Source of the DNA: Coffea arabica
Taxonomy: Eukaryota > Streptophyta > Magnoliopsida > Gentianales > Rubiaceae
Reading direction: 5' to 3'
Assembly (NCBI RefSeq): GCF_036785885.1
Contig: NC_092326.1
Coordinates: 38,216,287-38,280,286, forward strand
Length of the DNA: 64,000 nt
Shown: in pieces, positions 11,844 through 24,755 of the stretch
Layout: every line of letters starts with the position of its first letter
How positions within the stretch are numbered: the stretch's first letter is position 1
The notes under the pieces: model-generated
What the model saw: only the letters and a program-made list of their open reading frames with translations
The model's database searches: none
Told to the model about the DNA's origin: nothing
Position numbers and translations under genes: made by a program

Positions 11844-12497
11844 ATGAGTTTCACCACCCCTAGTTCTGATGAACTCCTGCAAAATAGGTTTCCACTAATG
11901 GAATCAAAGGGATTCCTTGATGCTACCGAAGAAGATGAAATAACAAAGTTAACAGGCAAAACCATGTTGAGCTCTGAAAGTTCTTGCGCACACTATGGTG
12001 ATTTGGATCCCAAAGACAACAAAACAAAGCCAAACAAAAGAAGATCGAGGGCATCGAAAAAGACTCCTATGATTCTCCTGAATGCCAACACTACGAATTT
12101 TCGAGCCTTGGTGCAACAGTTTACGGGCTGCCAGAGTGCTCCTTCTTCTTCATTCAAAGGTCCAATCAACTTGAACTTTGGAGGAGGAGGGAGTGAAGAA
12201 AATGATATGGACGTAGCTGATCATCAATCTAGTATCTTTGGATACAACAATTTTGTTCAAAACATTCAGGCTGATGATCAAGTGCGTGATCAGCAGCAGC
12301 AGCAATTAGAAGATCACGAACGTCTGTTATCTAGTGGGAGCTTTGATGGAGATGCTTCCCTTTCAACATATGGTAAACCTGAAGCTTATGCAACCGCCTT
12401 GGAAAATATAGGTGCAGAGAATGGTAACCTTTTTCACGATTTCCCAGGAGATTTTTCTTCCAATGTACTTCCAGATGATGATGATTTTACCTTCTGA
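11844..12497 (+). CDS. VQ motif-containing protein, JAV1/VQ22-like
   Basis: This is a single-exon gene of 217 residues, as is usual for plant VQ proteins. The defining VQ motif FRALVQQFTG is at residues 86-95. A basic stretch KPNKRRSRASKK at 62-73 is a likely nuclear localisation signal. VQ proteins bind WRKY transcription factors in the nucleus and modulate defence, jasmonate or stress responses. The motif context (ILLNANTTNFRALVQQFTG) and a later Gly-rich NLNFGGGG segment suggest the VQ22/JAV1 subgroup, but that is an inference. The rest is Ser/Asp-rich with a short Gln run near 150-155 and no other domain. The start follows a TATA-like box, and the frame is uninterrupted. Confidence 0.88.
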   Translation: MSFTTPSSDELLQNRFPLMESKGFLDATEEDEITKLTGKTMLSSESSCAHYGDLDPKDNKTKPNKRRSRASKKTPMILLNANTTNFRALVQQFTGCQSAPSSSFKGPINLNFGGGGSEENDMDVADHQSSIFGYNNFVQNIQADDQVRDQQQQQLEDHERLLSSGSFDGDASLSTYGKPEAYATALENIGAENGNLFHDFPGDFSSNVLPDDDDFTF

Positions 12498-13930
12498 TGG
12501 TTCTGAGAATCAATTACCAGTAGAAATTTTTGTTTGTCATCTTCATCACTCAGATAATGAATGCTAACAGCAGCCCCCCCCCCCCCCCCCTCCCCACCCA
12601 AAAAAAATTGTATTTTTCCTTTTGTTAGTCGTTTCATCCATGAACATATTAGTTTATAAATTCCTATAATATGATTATCCATTAACGGAAGAAATAATTT
12701 TCTACAGCTTGCTTTTTCCTATTTGTTATTATTATTTTTGAATATTATGTTTGCATAGCATCGTACCATATATGTTTAGTGTTTTTTTTTATAACTTTAT
12801 ATGTTACTCTTGGATTTAGGAAAGTGTAATATGATTTGCCAAGTTGATGTGGAGATATACAAATACAGGAAAAGTTTATATTGTCAAGAAACACAAGCTG
12901 CATCCATAAACACTCTATTTTCTTTGCAAACCATGAAATAATTGTATTAGCAATTCCAGGCTTACTGGTTGCAGAACTTGGTTCCATTAGATGGTATGGT
13001 AAACAGTCAGATCAGCCATATCATGTTTCTGGTTCGAGACACAGTGGTGTATATAACACGCGAAGGAAGAGAAGCTCCTACAAATCTCACCGCAAAACTA
13101 ACCCTCCATCTGTCCGCTAGACTTCTGCATGTTCATCGACTGTGTTACTTCAAGGAAGATGAATTCAAAAGGAAATTAACACTACTCTTATGTCTAATTT
13201 TTTGCACATGGAATACAGAATGAAACATAAAGGGGAGGATTTGGGACAGGTACAGTTAGCATTAAATGTTAGTTGGTGTAGTTGTACACATTTATTTAAA
13301 TCAATGTACACAAATAAAATTTATCAATACATTGACGTTAAGTGAGTGCATACCACATCACGTAAAAAGTATAACAGTCTCACTAACAACATGTAATGCC
13401 GACTGTTGTTACACTTCTGACATGATGTGTACACCTACAAAACAACACGTCCATTGAAATTAGTGTACACGGAGAAAAATTTTTGAATTTTGCATTTCTT
13501 TTCCCTTCTTTCAATTTTCCTTGAAACTCTTAAAATTGTGACAATTATAAAGTAATTTTATGGAAATAAAGGAGACACTGATAAAATGTAATTTCATGAA
13601 AATAGGGGAGAAAGAAAGACAAATTTTGAAAATTTTTCTATTCAAAATCACAAGAATCATAGCAAACATCAAGTTAAAAAAGATAACTAGTTTGTTTTAC
13701 TAAATTTTGTAATCATTAATGTTGTTTTGTTTGCTTACTTGTATTACCTAATTTATTAAATGTGAACTTTTTGAGTGCTTAAATGTGTGTATTAATTATT
13801 TCTAACTTTTAATTATTTTTATTTTTTTACTAATACATGCATAAGAGGTATTTATGGAATAAAAGTTTCATCTTTCTCCTTAAGTACTTTTTTAATGTTA
13901 CTTTTTTTATTGGATTAACTTTGTTATCAA
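12498..13930. other. VQ 3' flank and intergenic DNA with a C17 tract
   Basis: A run of 17 C lies at 12574-12590 in the probable 3' UTR. Small open frames at 12881-13223 and 13266-13457 match no protein I recognise. The rest is AT-rich with no supported feature. Confidence 0.4.
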
Positions 13931-14028
13931 AACCTTCATCTCAGGGGAGGTTTGTGTAATTTTCTAAAATTTAGGGGAGGCTATTGAAATTATTAGAAAC
14001 CTCAAGGGAGGTTTCTGTAATTATCCCT
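13931..14028. mobile_element. Right-end fragment of an agggataatt-family TIR element
   Basis: The segment ends ggtttctgtaattatccct, which matches the right terminus of the complete element at 20381-21272, including the preceding cctcaagggagg motif. I did not find a matching left end in the previous kilobase, so it is probably truncated or decayed. It ends about 80 bp before the RRM gene start. Confidence 0.55.
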
Positions 14029-14110
14029 TTCGTCTACCTATTTATTTTTGGCAGAATCTGACAAGGCATATAAGAGAGAAAAGGCTTACTGCAGAATAAA
14101 CTTCACTCCA

Positions 14111-15833
14111 ATGAGTGCTGCTTTCTCTGTATCAGCAACAATCAGAAAAATGGCTAAGAGCATTTTCTTACCTCCTTCTTGGGCTCCGTCGACAAAATTG
14201 CCCATCTTTCAATTGTCATGTCGAGCAAATTTGAAGCAGCTTAACTCATCAAGAAATATTCATGCTTGTCTGCTCAAGTATCCTCTTGCAAGCAAGATCA
14301 TGATTAGAAGTAAGTCATCCATTTTTATCGATTTAAGCAAAAATTCATTCATTTTTTTACTGGATTATGTAATTGTAACAAAGTTATTTTAGTTAGTATA
14401 TGTTTGATTGTACTATCCACGTGGGTTTTCTTCGAATTTGTTGTTTCCAATTGATCTTGTGCAAATATATGAAATTTCTGTGCTTTTTGTAAGCTCTATT
14501 AGTGTGGCATCAGGGTTTTTCTTGCCATCCGTGTTTAGCAGTTTCTGATTAATGAAGGATACAATTATTCTTTTTGGTGGTGGGGTGGGGGTTGGGGAAG
14601 GGTTTTGGTGGGTTTTAAGTGGAAAAGAACGAGGACTGGTTTAAAGGGATTATAAGAAGGGAAGTGAATAATGATTTTGAGTTGGTTGTAAGGTGTTTGA
14701 TAAAAATCCGTAGTAGAATAATTCTGCGCTCTGTTTGGATGAACTAAATGTTTATTTAGTATGCTTCTGAAGTTGTATGGATTGCAGAATCTAGGATTTG
14801 TATATCTGATGAGGCTAATAAGAGTTGAATCTTGGAGGAATGAGTGCAGTACAATGGTTATTAGCTAGAGTTGGTGTGTCTGGAAGATGGAAGATTATGT
14901 TTTATGTTCATCAGTGAAATTTAATGTTTGGGTTGATTGAAGATTGGGAATGCAAGAAAAATGAACTCTGAGGATGAGCGTTGGATTCTCTGTGGAAAAT
15001 TATTGGGAATTTAGATCTTTTTTCCATGAGTTTTCCTTCAGTGACTGACATTTGGATGCCCCATATGTAAACATGAAGTGATGGCATCAAGCAGCCTGTT
15101 TTTTTATTTATTTCCAAGACAGTGGAAGCAGTAGAACTGTTCTGTGGCATCCTTCTCAAAATATCAGTTTGGTAGCAGTCCTTATTTTGAAATTTTAAGC
15201 AATTAATAGACTTTAAAAATTGATCTGAAATTTATTTCAATTACCAATTTAATTTGAATGTTGTTCTTATGGAGCATTATCTTAATTTATGAGTGACTAA
15301 TTTCCATGTCAACCGTTGTTAAAGTTTTGCTCAATCTTTGACTTTTTGCAGACTTACCATATACTGCTAGTGAAAGTAGTTTGCTGAAGGAATTCTCCAA
15401 GTATGGCAAGATAGCTGAAGGTATATTTCATATGGTTCAAGTATTTTACATTTTCCCTCTGTAATATATGTTATGGAAAGCCCTTCTTCAATTTGTTTAT
15501 TTTCATTCCATGCTTTGGTAGTTAAGCTTGTCAAGGATGAAAAGGCAAATAGGTCAAAAGGACTTGCATTTATCCAATATACTTCCCAGGAAGATGCTTT
15601 GCTTGCTGTGGATAACATGGATCACAAGGTGATCCCTGCACCTTTTTTTCCCCTTCTGCAGGAAATAGTCTGCCTAGAGGGCTCATCTCCTTTTACTTCT
15701 TCAGTATTTTGATGGCAGGGTGATTTTTATTGATCTTGCAAAACCAAGGTCAAATGAGTTTGGCGGATATCCAAGAACGTCAGGACCCCCTGAGGAGCAG
15801 CATATGCCTGCTGAAGATGAAGACGATGAATGA
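14111..15833 (+). CDS. Single-RRM RNA-binding protein, probably organellar
   Basis: Four exons (14111-14309, 15352-15420, 15522-15628, 15705-15833) join in frame with GT-AG borders to give 167 residues. The first 60 residues are basic and Ser-rich with few acidic residues, like a plastid or mitochondrial transit peptide. The RRM follows, with RNP2 IMIRNL at 63-68 and RNP1 KGLAFIQY at 102-109. The tail is short and acidic (EDEDDE). Plant proteins of this size, with a transit peptide plus one RRM, include the ORRM editing factors; ORRM6 is a possible relative, but I cannot confirm it. The ATG at 14111 was chosen because the frame further upstream has no ATG. The splice phases (1, 1, 0) are consistent. 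Confidence 0.85.
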
Positions 15834-16839
15834 GCAAAATGCAGCAATTAGGAAACCTTTGAGACTTCTTAAGCATGGACTTGACTAGGCAAGTGGAATT
15901 TTCTGCTGGTTCTGATTCTACACATTTTTCGGCTTCTCTCTTCCCAATCTGTTGCACTTGATTTTTCTGAGAGGCAAGTTACTACACAACAAGTTATAAT
16001 AGGCATTTATTAAAATGGTACAGACATTATTGCCGAGGCATGATTTTCTCATTGTTTCACTTTATAGTATTCTAAATTTTTATAAACAACACCCATGATA
16101 GTATACTTGGGTAAAAAGGACACTTGTACAGCTAATATGAACTTGTGGTGATAAAGATTTGATACAATTAGTATTACCTGAGCATAGTGAAGAGTATTTT
16201 ATTTTGTGCTTCCCAACTTTTTTAAGTCCTAGGCTAATGCTTTTGATTGGGTTTGATCTCTGTTACATAGATTATTTGTACCCTTTTGTGCAAAACCATG
16301 TATAGTACAATCTTCTATACTACCATATACAAAGTGATTTCAGCAGTGGTATGAAAGCTTGTGAACAAATTATGGACAAAATTTCTATCCAGACTACTGT
16401 AGCTTTTGGCAGTAGTTAGTTTAAATTGCACTAGTTTTTCCTTTTTAACACCATCAGTTTATTTTCATCTGGGAAGCTAAGTATGTTGCACACTTTTAAA
16501 GTCCAGTGTGAGTGCAAGGAACTTCCAAATTCATTATTGGAACTACTTGTGGAAGTGAACTCTTAATTGCTTTAGAGTAACAAAATTCTCTGATCTAACA
16601 ATGGGTGATGAGGATATAGAAGAAAAGGGTATGATAAGTTTTGCCCGAGGAAGAATTTTCATTTACAAATCTCTTAAACCATCGTGCTCCTAGAAATGTC
16701 TTAAGTTGCATATGCTATACATACGAGTACAATGTCAACAATTGGGTTAAAAAAAAAAAAAAATCCATCAGCTTTACCAATTTGAGGAGGTTTTCTCCAT
16801 CTCCAAACTGCTTAACCAATAGATTGAACAGTAAAATCT
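15834..16839. other. Intergenic region between convergent genes
   Basis: This holds the RRM gene's 3' UTR from the left and the QRT3-like gene's 3' flank from the right. I see no further coding sequence or repeat. Confidence 0.4.
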
Positions 16840-19800
16840 CTATGTATTACATAAATTTCTCTCGCCATCCATGTTATACTGGTCAACTATAACTGAAATA
16901 ACACCTCTAAAAGCTTTTTCACTCCCAATTACAACAAGATTATTTGATACATTGGTCATTTTATGAGCTGGAAATCCAGCAACCACCCCTTCAGTGTAAA
17001 TTGAGTACTGAACATGATTTATTTTGTTCGGAAACACCAAAACAGATGAAAAATCAGCTATCCACTGCGTTCCATTTCCGGCTACTGTCAATTTTCCGAC
17101 AGTTGACTTCAAGGTCATTCCAGTAACAATGTTGTTCTCAATCACCACTTGAGCTATGTCCGTGAATTCACCATCTAACTTCACTATTGGAACCATATTT
17201 CTAGGATCCCCAGCAAATATATTGTTAATGATATTTAGCCCTGAAGCTTTACCATTTATTGATTTCAATACAATGTTTCCATCCCCTATGAAGTAGCCAT
17301 TTGATACCTGCACTAGAGCAGGGTCTTGAATCACTATACTGTTGTAATCTAGGTAGCAACTCTCCACCCTTGTCTGAGCTGCTCGCACCAAAATTCCAAT
17401 TCCACCAAAGTATGTAGCCTTGTTATAGCAATGCACACCGATAATGATATTAGCCTGACCACTCACTGTGATTCCAACAGCTGCTGAGAAGATGACTACA
17501 TCAGTGACAGCATTATCTGTACTTGAAAGCTCAATGGCAGTGCCTGAAAAACCTCTCTCACCACTATCACCACCAACTGTTTCATGCTGCCCTAGAAAAC
17601 AGCCTGAGATGAAAGTCTCATGGCCTCGCTCGACTAGAACTCCTTGGGTTGTGAAATGGATGAAGTAGCAGTTGTTAATGCGGATTCTTGCAGCATCAAT
17701 TACAAAAAGTCCTCCACCTTGGTAGCTTGAGTCAAACAGTATGTCCCTGAAAGTAACATCTTCATAGTAGATGCCACTGTTTTGGTCTTCCCTGTCTGAA
17801 AGGCCATGAAGATGATGAATGGTAGTACTTTCTTTTTCAAGTTTTCTTGAGTTTGGGGACCATAGCTCAATCAGATGCCTATGTCCTGGAAATGTGTTGG
17901 ATGCTCTTAAAGTGCCTCCTTGAACCTACTGGGCAAGAAAAGAGCTGGTCGAAAGTCAGGAACTTAGAATGAACAATCCCAATCCTGTATCAAGCATTTT
18001 GAAACCCTCTAGTCAAAGTCTTCTTCATATTTCAGTCACGAATTACAAGCTTGTTTTTGACTATTTGTACAGATTAAAACTTCTTTATTCATTCATGATC
18101 CTTTTTGAAACTCAAAATACATAAGTATTCAAACAAATTAACAAAAATTGTATTGAAGATTTTTCAAATACAATGAGGCAAGTCTATCAATTTAAAGTAA
18201 GCACAAACAAAGGGTAATTATAATGGTCTTATATCCATAACAATAACATTCCATAAAATTACACGATAATTAACCATTCCTGTTAGTCAATTTACTTGAA
18301 GATTTCATCTTTTTTTATTAAAAAAAATCATATTGAGCTGCTTAAATAAATCCATAGTTGAATGGGAAGAACTTTCTGAATTTTGACTTGAATATCCCAC
18401 TGTAAAAAAAAAAAAAGAAGAAAGTTGCTAAAGCTAGACAGATTCCAATTGCCTTGATTAGTACAAATGGTCGGTCAGTTGTCGGCAGTAAACTAATTCA
18501 TTTGGCGAAAGATTGAAATTAAAGAGCCATCAATGAATTGACTAGAAAAGTAGTACTCCATTTTGGAACCTTCCAATTCCTGCATTCCCATGCAAAAGAA
18601 CCTTAATTAAATAGCCCCATTTACGTGCGGACTCCTAAAAGCCGCTCTAAAATTAAGAGTTTTCCTCTCTTTACAACATTAAAAAACTCCCAACCGTAGG
18701 GCTTCAAGTCCTCGGTCGTCGAAGTCCAAACGAGACACTACCAAATAAATTTTACTAACTTAGTTCACATGTAAAATCAAAAGAATTGTCGCGTAACCAG
18801 ATTAGTGAATTTTACATGAAAGTGTCTTTAACGTCCCCAATTGGATTGGGACATGGGACGTCTTAAAGATTGGATTTGAAGCCCAACTGCACCCAGCAAA
18901 TACACGTTGGGAGGTCTTAGAGATGGTCACAACCACAGAAGAATTCTGCTGTAAGCAGTACAAGTGGCAGTAAAAATATAGCTGGAAGAATTTGTAACTG
19001 CTTAGACAGTCACTGGGGATCGAAACAGGTTTCAGTGAAAACTCATGTGCGGGTTGAAAAAGACCCAGGCACGTAAACTTAATAAATTCAGATCTTAATA
19101 TGTTTAGATGCTTTTGATAATTAACAATTGAACATCTGAAATAATTAAGTATCACTGAATTTTTTAGACAAAATTTGCTCTAAAAAATAAGTGATAAGTT
19201 ATTCACTTATTGCTTAATAAGATATACACTCAAATGTATTAAATTTAGTACTTAGCAATTCAATGATTTGATGGATTCAGACTTCAGATTTCAGTTTTCA
19301 AATTTCGATTTTATCAAATGCAACCTCAATTTTATCGAAACACGTTAATGGTGTGAATCTAGAATAAAGGGCTACAAGTGTTGAATTTCACTTGCAACTT
19401 TTCTAATGGTGTGTAATTTATGGGATATTGTTGCAAGTTTGAAAATGAGTTTGTATTCCTAGTAAATTATACATGCATGGTTTGTCAAATTATGCCTACA
19501 GAAATGAGTTTATGTTATGTCTTTCTAATCTCATATTTGGTGGAATGATGTAAAAATGAAAGAATCTTTTGGCTTTTCCTTAATAAATAAAGGCAGAGAC
19601 TAGAGACTAGAGGCTTGCAAGAGAATGAAACATACCAAGATATTGCCAAAACCAGATGGAAAACGCAAAGGCCTGCTGATTAGGTAATTACCACCTTGCA
19701 AATCAATCACAACACCTCCCAAATCCTTTATTCCAGGTAACAGTTGAAACCCTTTATTCTGTATTCCAAATGCATAACCAATGGCTTCAAGTATGGCATC

Positions 19801-20186
19801 ACTGCTATCTGCTACACCACTGGGGTCAGCACCATATCCAATGGGATAGAAGACTCTTCCATCGCTCTAAATCAACAATCCATGCATATGTAAAGAAAAA
19901 CCCCAGAAAAAAGAACGTGTCAATGATTTGAAAATCAAAAGAAAGAGAAGAAAATGATGGGAAAATAGAGAAGTTCTGCGGTCATCACCTTTTTGGGATC
20001 TATGGAATGAGCTGGTGATGGTGCAGCTGTTGCAGCAATGCTACTGAATATGGTTTTCTCTTGAATCTTTTCTTGGAATTCGTACATCTTTAACTGTCTA
20101 AGAGAACAGTCTGCCTCTTTTAACGGCAAGAAAAATACTATTGTTATTAGCAACCTTGCACTTGCAGAGGAGTAGAAGCGCTTCAT
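16840..20186 (-). CDS. QRT3-like polygalacturonase-family protein, copy 1
   Basis: Three exons on the minus strand (20186-19989, 19866-19636, 17925-16840) join in phase 0 to give 504 residues; QRT3 of Arabidopsis is of similar size. Residues 1-27 form a signal peptide ending ADC, so the protein is probably secreted to the cell wall. YPIGYGADPSGVADSSDAI near the start of exon 2 is the usual opening of pectin-lyase-fold proteins, followed by repeated beta-helix coils such as FTTQGVLVERGHETFISGC. GVHCYNKA, which I associate with the QRT3 branch, is present. I do not see the canonical GH28 catalytic set, as expected for this divergent branch. QRT3 itself degrades pectin in pollen mother-cell walls; the role here is inferred. 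A paralogue with the same intron phases is at 31675-34330. Confidence 0.88.
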
Positions 20187-20380
20187 AGTTCTCTTAACAA
20201 AAATGAAAGGTTACTATGTAAAGCTATGAAGGCAACAAGCTAAAGGAAAGAGAGAAAGTAATTGATTGTTCTGTACCTCACTCTCTCTTTCTCATTCCGC
20301 TTTAACATGTGTATATGTATAGGTTGGACAGAAAGGTTCTGGTGAAAGTGTCCAAGTATGTATAGGTTTGTGTTATTTAA

Positions 20381-21272
20381 AGGGATAATTTCAGAAATCT
20401 TTCCTAAGGTTTATGACAGTTTCACTGCCCTCCCTTGATGTTCTAAAATTATTACTTACCTCCCTTGAAACCAATTTTCTTGTCACAATTTATCCCAATT
20501 CAAAAAAGAAACAACAAAAAAAATAATTTCAGGTGTGAGAAGATTTATTTATGCCTGAAGTGCCCCTTAACTATTATACTAGTTAGATTGAATATTTGAT
20601 CTAACTTGTTAATTTACTTCTGAGGCTATTACGATACATGGTCAATAAAAAATTTCCATCATTCATAACAAAAAATAACAACTTTCAAAATTTAACAAAA
20701 TAATTTTTTTCCACACCTTAAGATTCTTGCTATCTCCTCAATTATAAGAAAAATTAGCCCAACTGAAATCTCTTTATATTTGATTCCTTTTATTTATCAA
20801 GTACATAAATTGGAATAAGGATCCCTAGTATTGTATCCATTTTTAGATGCCGAATTAGATTTTCTTTTTTACATTTCAAATTATGGTTAATTTAGTTTGT
20901 AAACAGCTTAATTATTTCTCATGTCTAGATCCTTTAATTTATCAACTGCATTACATCTGATTTCTTTTATTTGTCAAGTATACAAAAATTAAAAAGGATG
21001 AACCTAATATTAGCTCTATTTTTAGATGGCAAATTAATTAACTTTTTACAATCCAAATTATGGTTAATGTAGTTAGCAAACTTTTAATTCTTTTCCTTCA
21101 AAGATATGTTTAATTATCCTAAGTTATAAGGGTAATAGAATCATTTAACCATTAGTGATGTGAGCATTGGGCTCCAAATAACTGACAGGGGAAGTAAGTG
21201 AAATTTTTAAAATCTCGGAGGAGGGCAGTGAAATTGTCAAAACCCTCAAGGGAGGTTTTTGAAATTATCCCT
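20381..21272. mobile_element. Non-autonomous DNA transposon with 80-bp TIRs
   Basis: The left end agggataatttcagaaat and the right end, read on the other strand as agggataatttcaaaaac, stay similar for about 80 bp, including gacagtttcactgccctcc. The 892-bp element is flanked by tatttaa on both sides (20374-20380 and 21273-21279), probably the target-site duplication. It encodes nothing I recognise. Relatives lie at 13931-14028 and 55081-55859. It inserted about 200 bp upstream of the QRT3-like gene's start, in its promoter. Confidence 0.8.
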
Positions 21273-21279
21273 TATTTAA

Positions 21280-23687
21280 ATGTGGAAATTTTGAAATCCA
21301 CACAAACTATAGCTAAGAAGTGGAATTAATGTCATAGGTTAACCGGGTTACATCACTTAATGCACTTCAGATATGTATCAAAAAGTTCAATCTGCATAAC
21401 AACATATAGTGGTACTTCTGCAATAATTTGTCTTGCATATCTATCTTATAAATGACATGGTAAGTAGAAGGAATTTTTTTTTTCTTTGGATGCATTTAGA
21501 AGAAAAAAAGTTAAACGGAATACAACGAAATCTTGAAACTCACATTCTAAGTGGATCTATTTGCACCTCCAATTAGCTCGATTGCAAATCCATTTAAGCT
21601 GTTTTATGTTAACATAATCATGAAAAAAAGTGAGATGTGTTTAGACATGGAAAAAATTGTTGCTAGCAGTATAAGATCTCGTGGTATTTGGTGATATGCA
21701 AGTGATGAAACATTGATACATGTTTCTGTTGGGGGTATGATCAATGGTCCAGTCTAAGTGTAACACGAGGTACAAAAAGACAAGGGCTAAGCACCCTCGT
21801 GATGCCCCAAGGTAATAGCATGATTCAAGGGCAAAGGAAAAGCAATGATGCGGATACTGAAAATTGTTTCCTAGAAGGTGAAAAATGCATTGTTTCAAGA
21901 ACTGAAAATTCGACGTCAAGAAACCAGTGTCCTTGAATGGTTGGAGGAAATTAGCAGCTAAAATCGCACTGGCAATCAAAATTTCAAAATTTAGTAGCTC
22001 AGACATTTTGAGGTGCATGGTAGGCCCTTTAAATAGTTACATGTAGTATTTCGGTTTGTACATGCGTTACTCGAGTTTGCACAGGAGCCAACAGTCATTT
22101 GGTGTGTTGAGACTTTAAGACTTTATCCAAGACTCTTTTAAGTCTTGGATGCAGTCTTGGTGGTGGTGGGTGAAAGGTCAAGAATTCAAACTTTATTTCT
22201 CATTAGCCGCTTCAATGACTTCCGTCGATGGTGTTTCCCATCGGTTAGATTCTCCTTCCCTTTAAAATGGAATGAAGTAGATCATACAAATGTCCTAAAG
22301 TAGGATAGAGTTCATGTAATTCTTACTATATTTGATATAAATTCATATAATTTTGGTATAATCATAAATTATACACTAATTTAATCGTAGGAATTAATAA
22401 ATTCAAGTTTACACTTAAGTTATACGAGTTTGTACTAGTTATTATAATGATTTGAATTGGACAAACTCAACTTGTGATGCCCTATTTCTGTATTTTTGGA
22501 CTAATAACTATTCGAGTCCAAATTTCACTTAGCCAACCTTATAAAATAAATTCATGCAGCAAATTACCCAATAAATTGTGTAGTTAGACCACAACGGACA
22601 CTTATCTTATATTACTAGAAAGCAAGAAAGTTCAATACCAATTACCATACAAGGGTATCCATGTGCATGATGATGCAAATAGAATTTGCAGCCAAAACCC
22701 TTTTCCCTTGTGAACTCCCAAATTTCCTATACAAATGCTAGCTGCTGTTGAAATCCTTCGACAGTTCAAGGGTCTACTTTCTCTCTCGGTGAAGTGCAGC
22801 TTTCTCCCACATTCATTTTTTACCTTTCTCATGTCCTTGATTTGCACGGATTCGTTTTCTGTGTTTGTGAATTACCCCTTTGTCCTACATTAATTCATTA
22901 TATGCATGGAAAGTTTCCTCTCGTGATAACAAAGACAACTATGTACTTAGCCTATAGTAGTCACATGCGTGCACTCTCTTATATAGTATTACGCTCCTTA
23001 GTGCGGTGTGGTCCATAGGTTTCTCTCCTTCACTAGCTATTTCATCATGTAAACTTGTGTAGAAGACTGCCATCCATTTTTTACTTGTATCACAATGTGA
23101 TTATGGTCCAGATTTTTTTTTTTTTATTTTACTGAGATTTTTTCAGAGTTGCAATTTAGGTATATTTATCTTCTGCAATCCATTTGTTATCCAAATGTTT
23201 TTAGAGCCAAGGGATGCATGATGGTTCACAGATCTCTCTTTCATTGGGAATGTTATTCTTGCTATCTGTATAATCTTCATGACTAAAGATCAACATCCAC
23301 TCTCTCAAATCCCAATTAGTGTGATCAGTTCATTGCTCAACAGTCAACAACGGGAGTAATGAGTTGTAGGAAGGTTACACAGTAGAATAATTGGTTCCAA
23401 GCCTTTGAATTTTCTATTGCTAGGGCCACTATATATTTCTAACAATATCAGCCCCCCGATTCAAACGCATGATTCAATTGCTAAGGGGCTATTTCATATT
23501 GTTAGAATCTAAAAGCATTTTAAAATTTTAAATTAAACGAATTACCAAACAATATATTACGAATAATCAATAGAGGGAAAAATTCAAGAGTATTCTTATG
23601 TTTAGTCGCCTAAGTTAAAAAGAATTTAAAATTTTTTCACTTTTAAAATTTCAAGTTAACCAATCCATTAAATTTCTTGGGCTCAAG
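21280..23687. other. Intergenic DNA without a supported gene
   Basis: A minus-strand open frame at 21641-22018 has no recognisable domain. Sequence around 22130-22330 has a weak SINE-like look (an agaattcaaac box and a ccgtcgatgg segment), but I cannot define ends. The rest is AT-rich. Confidence 0.35.
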
Positions 23688-24144
23688 TAGGGCTGTAATC
23701 GAACCAACCTACCAACGAATAGTTCGATCAAAAACTTAACTCGGACTCGAGTTGATCGAGTTTGAGTATCCAAATACAATACTCGAAGGCTTGTCGAGCC
23801 TTATTGAGTTTTATAACTTTAATTCTTTAATATATTATTATTAGGAAATTATCCTTATGTCCAAAAAATAGTTGAATTTACGAAATGTTTCAAGTCGCAT
23901 GAAAATTTTTAAAGGGCAATAATGTATTTTCATTCAAAAATTGTCAAGAAAATGAAATTCTCTGACGCGAACTCAATAAGGCTCGCATTGACTTGATTCA
24001 ATGCGAGTCAAGCTCGAATTTTGTGAGCAATCATCGAGCTTGAATTCGACTTCCAATAATACTACTAACTCTAATTCGAGCTCGAACTCGAGCATCCTTC
24101 TTGCATTCCATATTCAAGCTCAACTCGATTCGATTACATCTCTA
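23688..24144. mobile_element. hAT-like MITE, tcgag-rich
   Basis: The left end tagggctgtaatcgaacc and right end gattcgattacatctcta are approximate inverse repeats, and the interior is rich in ctcgag and tcgagc motifs. It resembles the element at 42596-43255, which has an 8-bp duplication. No clear duplication remains here, suggesting an older insertion. Confidence 0.6.
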
Positions 24145-24755
24145 AAATAGAATACTTGTAATAACTCGGACACAAGCTAAGACATCATCCGAAGGAGCTC
24201 CTCGATAATAAATAAAGACTCAAGGAAGGGTCATATTTAGTTTAAACATTATATTTGGGGGTTTATAGTGAAATTTCTCAAAAATAGAGCAAAGGTTTAT
24301 ACGTCAACAAGGGTTTAAGCACTCAAACTCTTCCTTCCTTTACTCCTCCCTTCATCTTCCTTCTGGCGTCTGAAAACAACCCTGAGGAAGAGCGGCGCTG
24401 AAGGAGAACCCAACAAAACGAGTCTAAAACAGCCTAAATCAGGAATTCAGCTTCCACCCAGTTAAGTTTTGTAATCCCAATTCCTGATTCTTGCTCTTTT
24501 GCATATATACTTTTCTAGTTTCTGTATGTGGAAGTTATGCAGTGATAGAACAATTAGGTTATGGATTTAACCAACTTGCTTTTTATTTTATTTTTCAGTA
24601 ATTTCGAAGAAAAATTAAGATGGGTTCATAAACATATGTTGATTGGATGACCTAAAAAAAGGAAAAATATGGTATAAAAATGGGATCTTTTTTGTTTCAG
24701 AGCAAAATGTGCTTTTGATTCTAATTGCTTTTAGTGCATTTTGCAGCTAGAAATC

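Noticed and set aside
12881-13457. Plus-strand open frames of 60-84 codons after the VQ gene
   Set aside because: No recognisable motif, overlapping frames compete, and there is no splice or promoter support.
21641-22018. 125-codon minus-strand frame
   Set aside because: Composition is unremarkable and it matches no family I know; in AT-rich intergenic DNA a frame this long can occur by chance.
22130-22330. Possible SINE
   Set aside because: There is a B-box-like agaattcaaac and a tail-like region, but no clear A box, A tail or target-site duplication.
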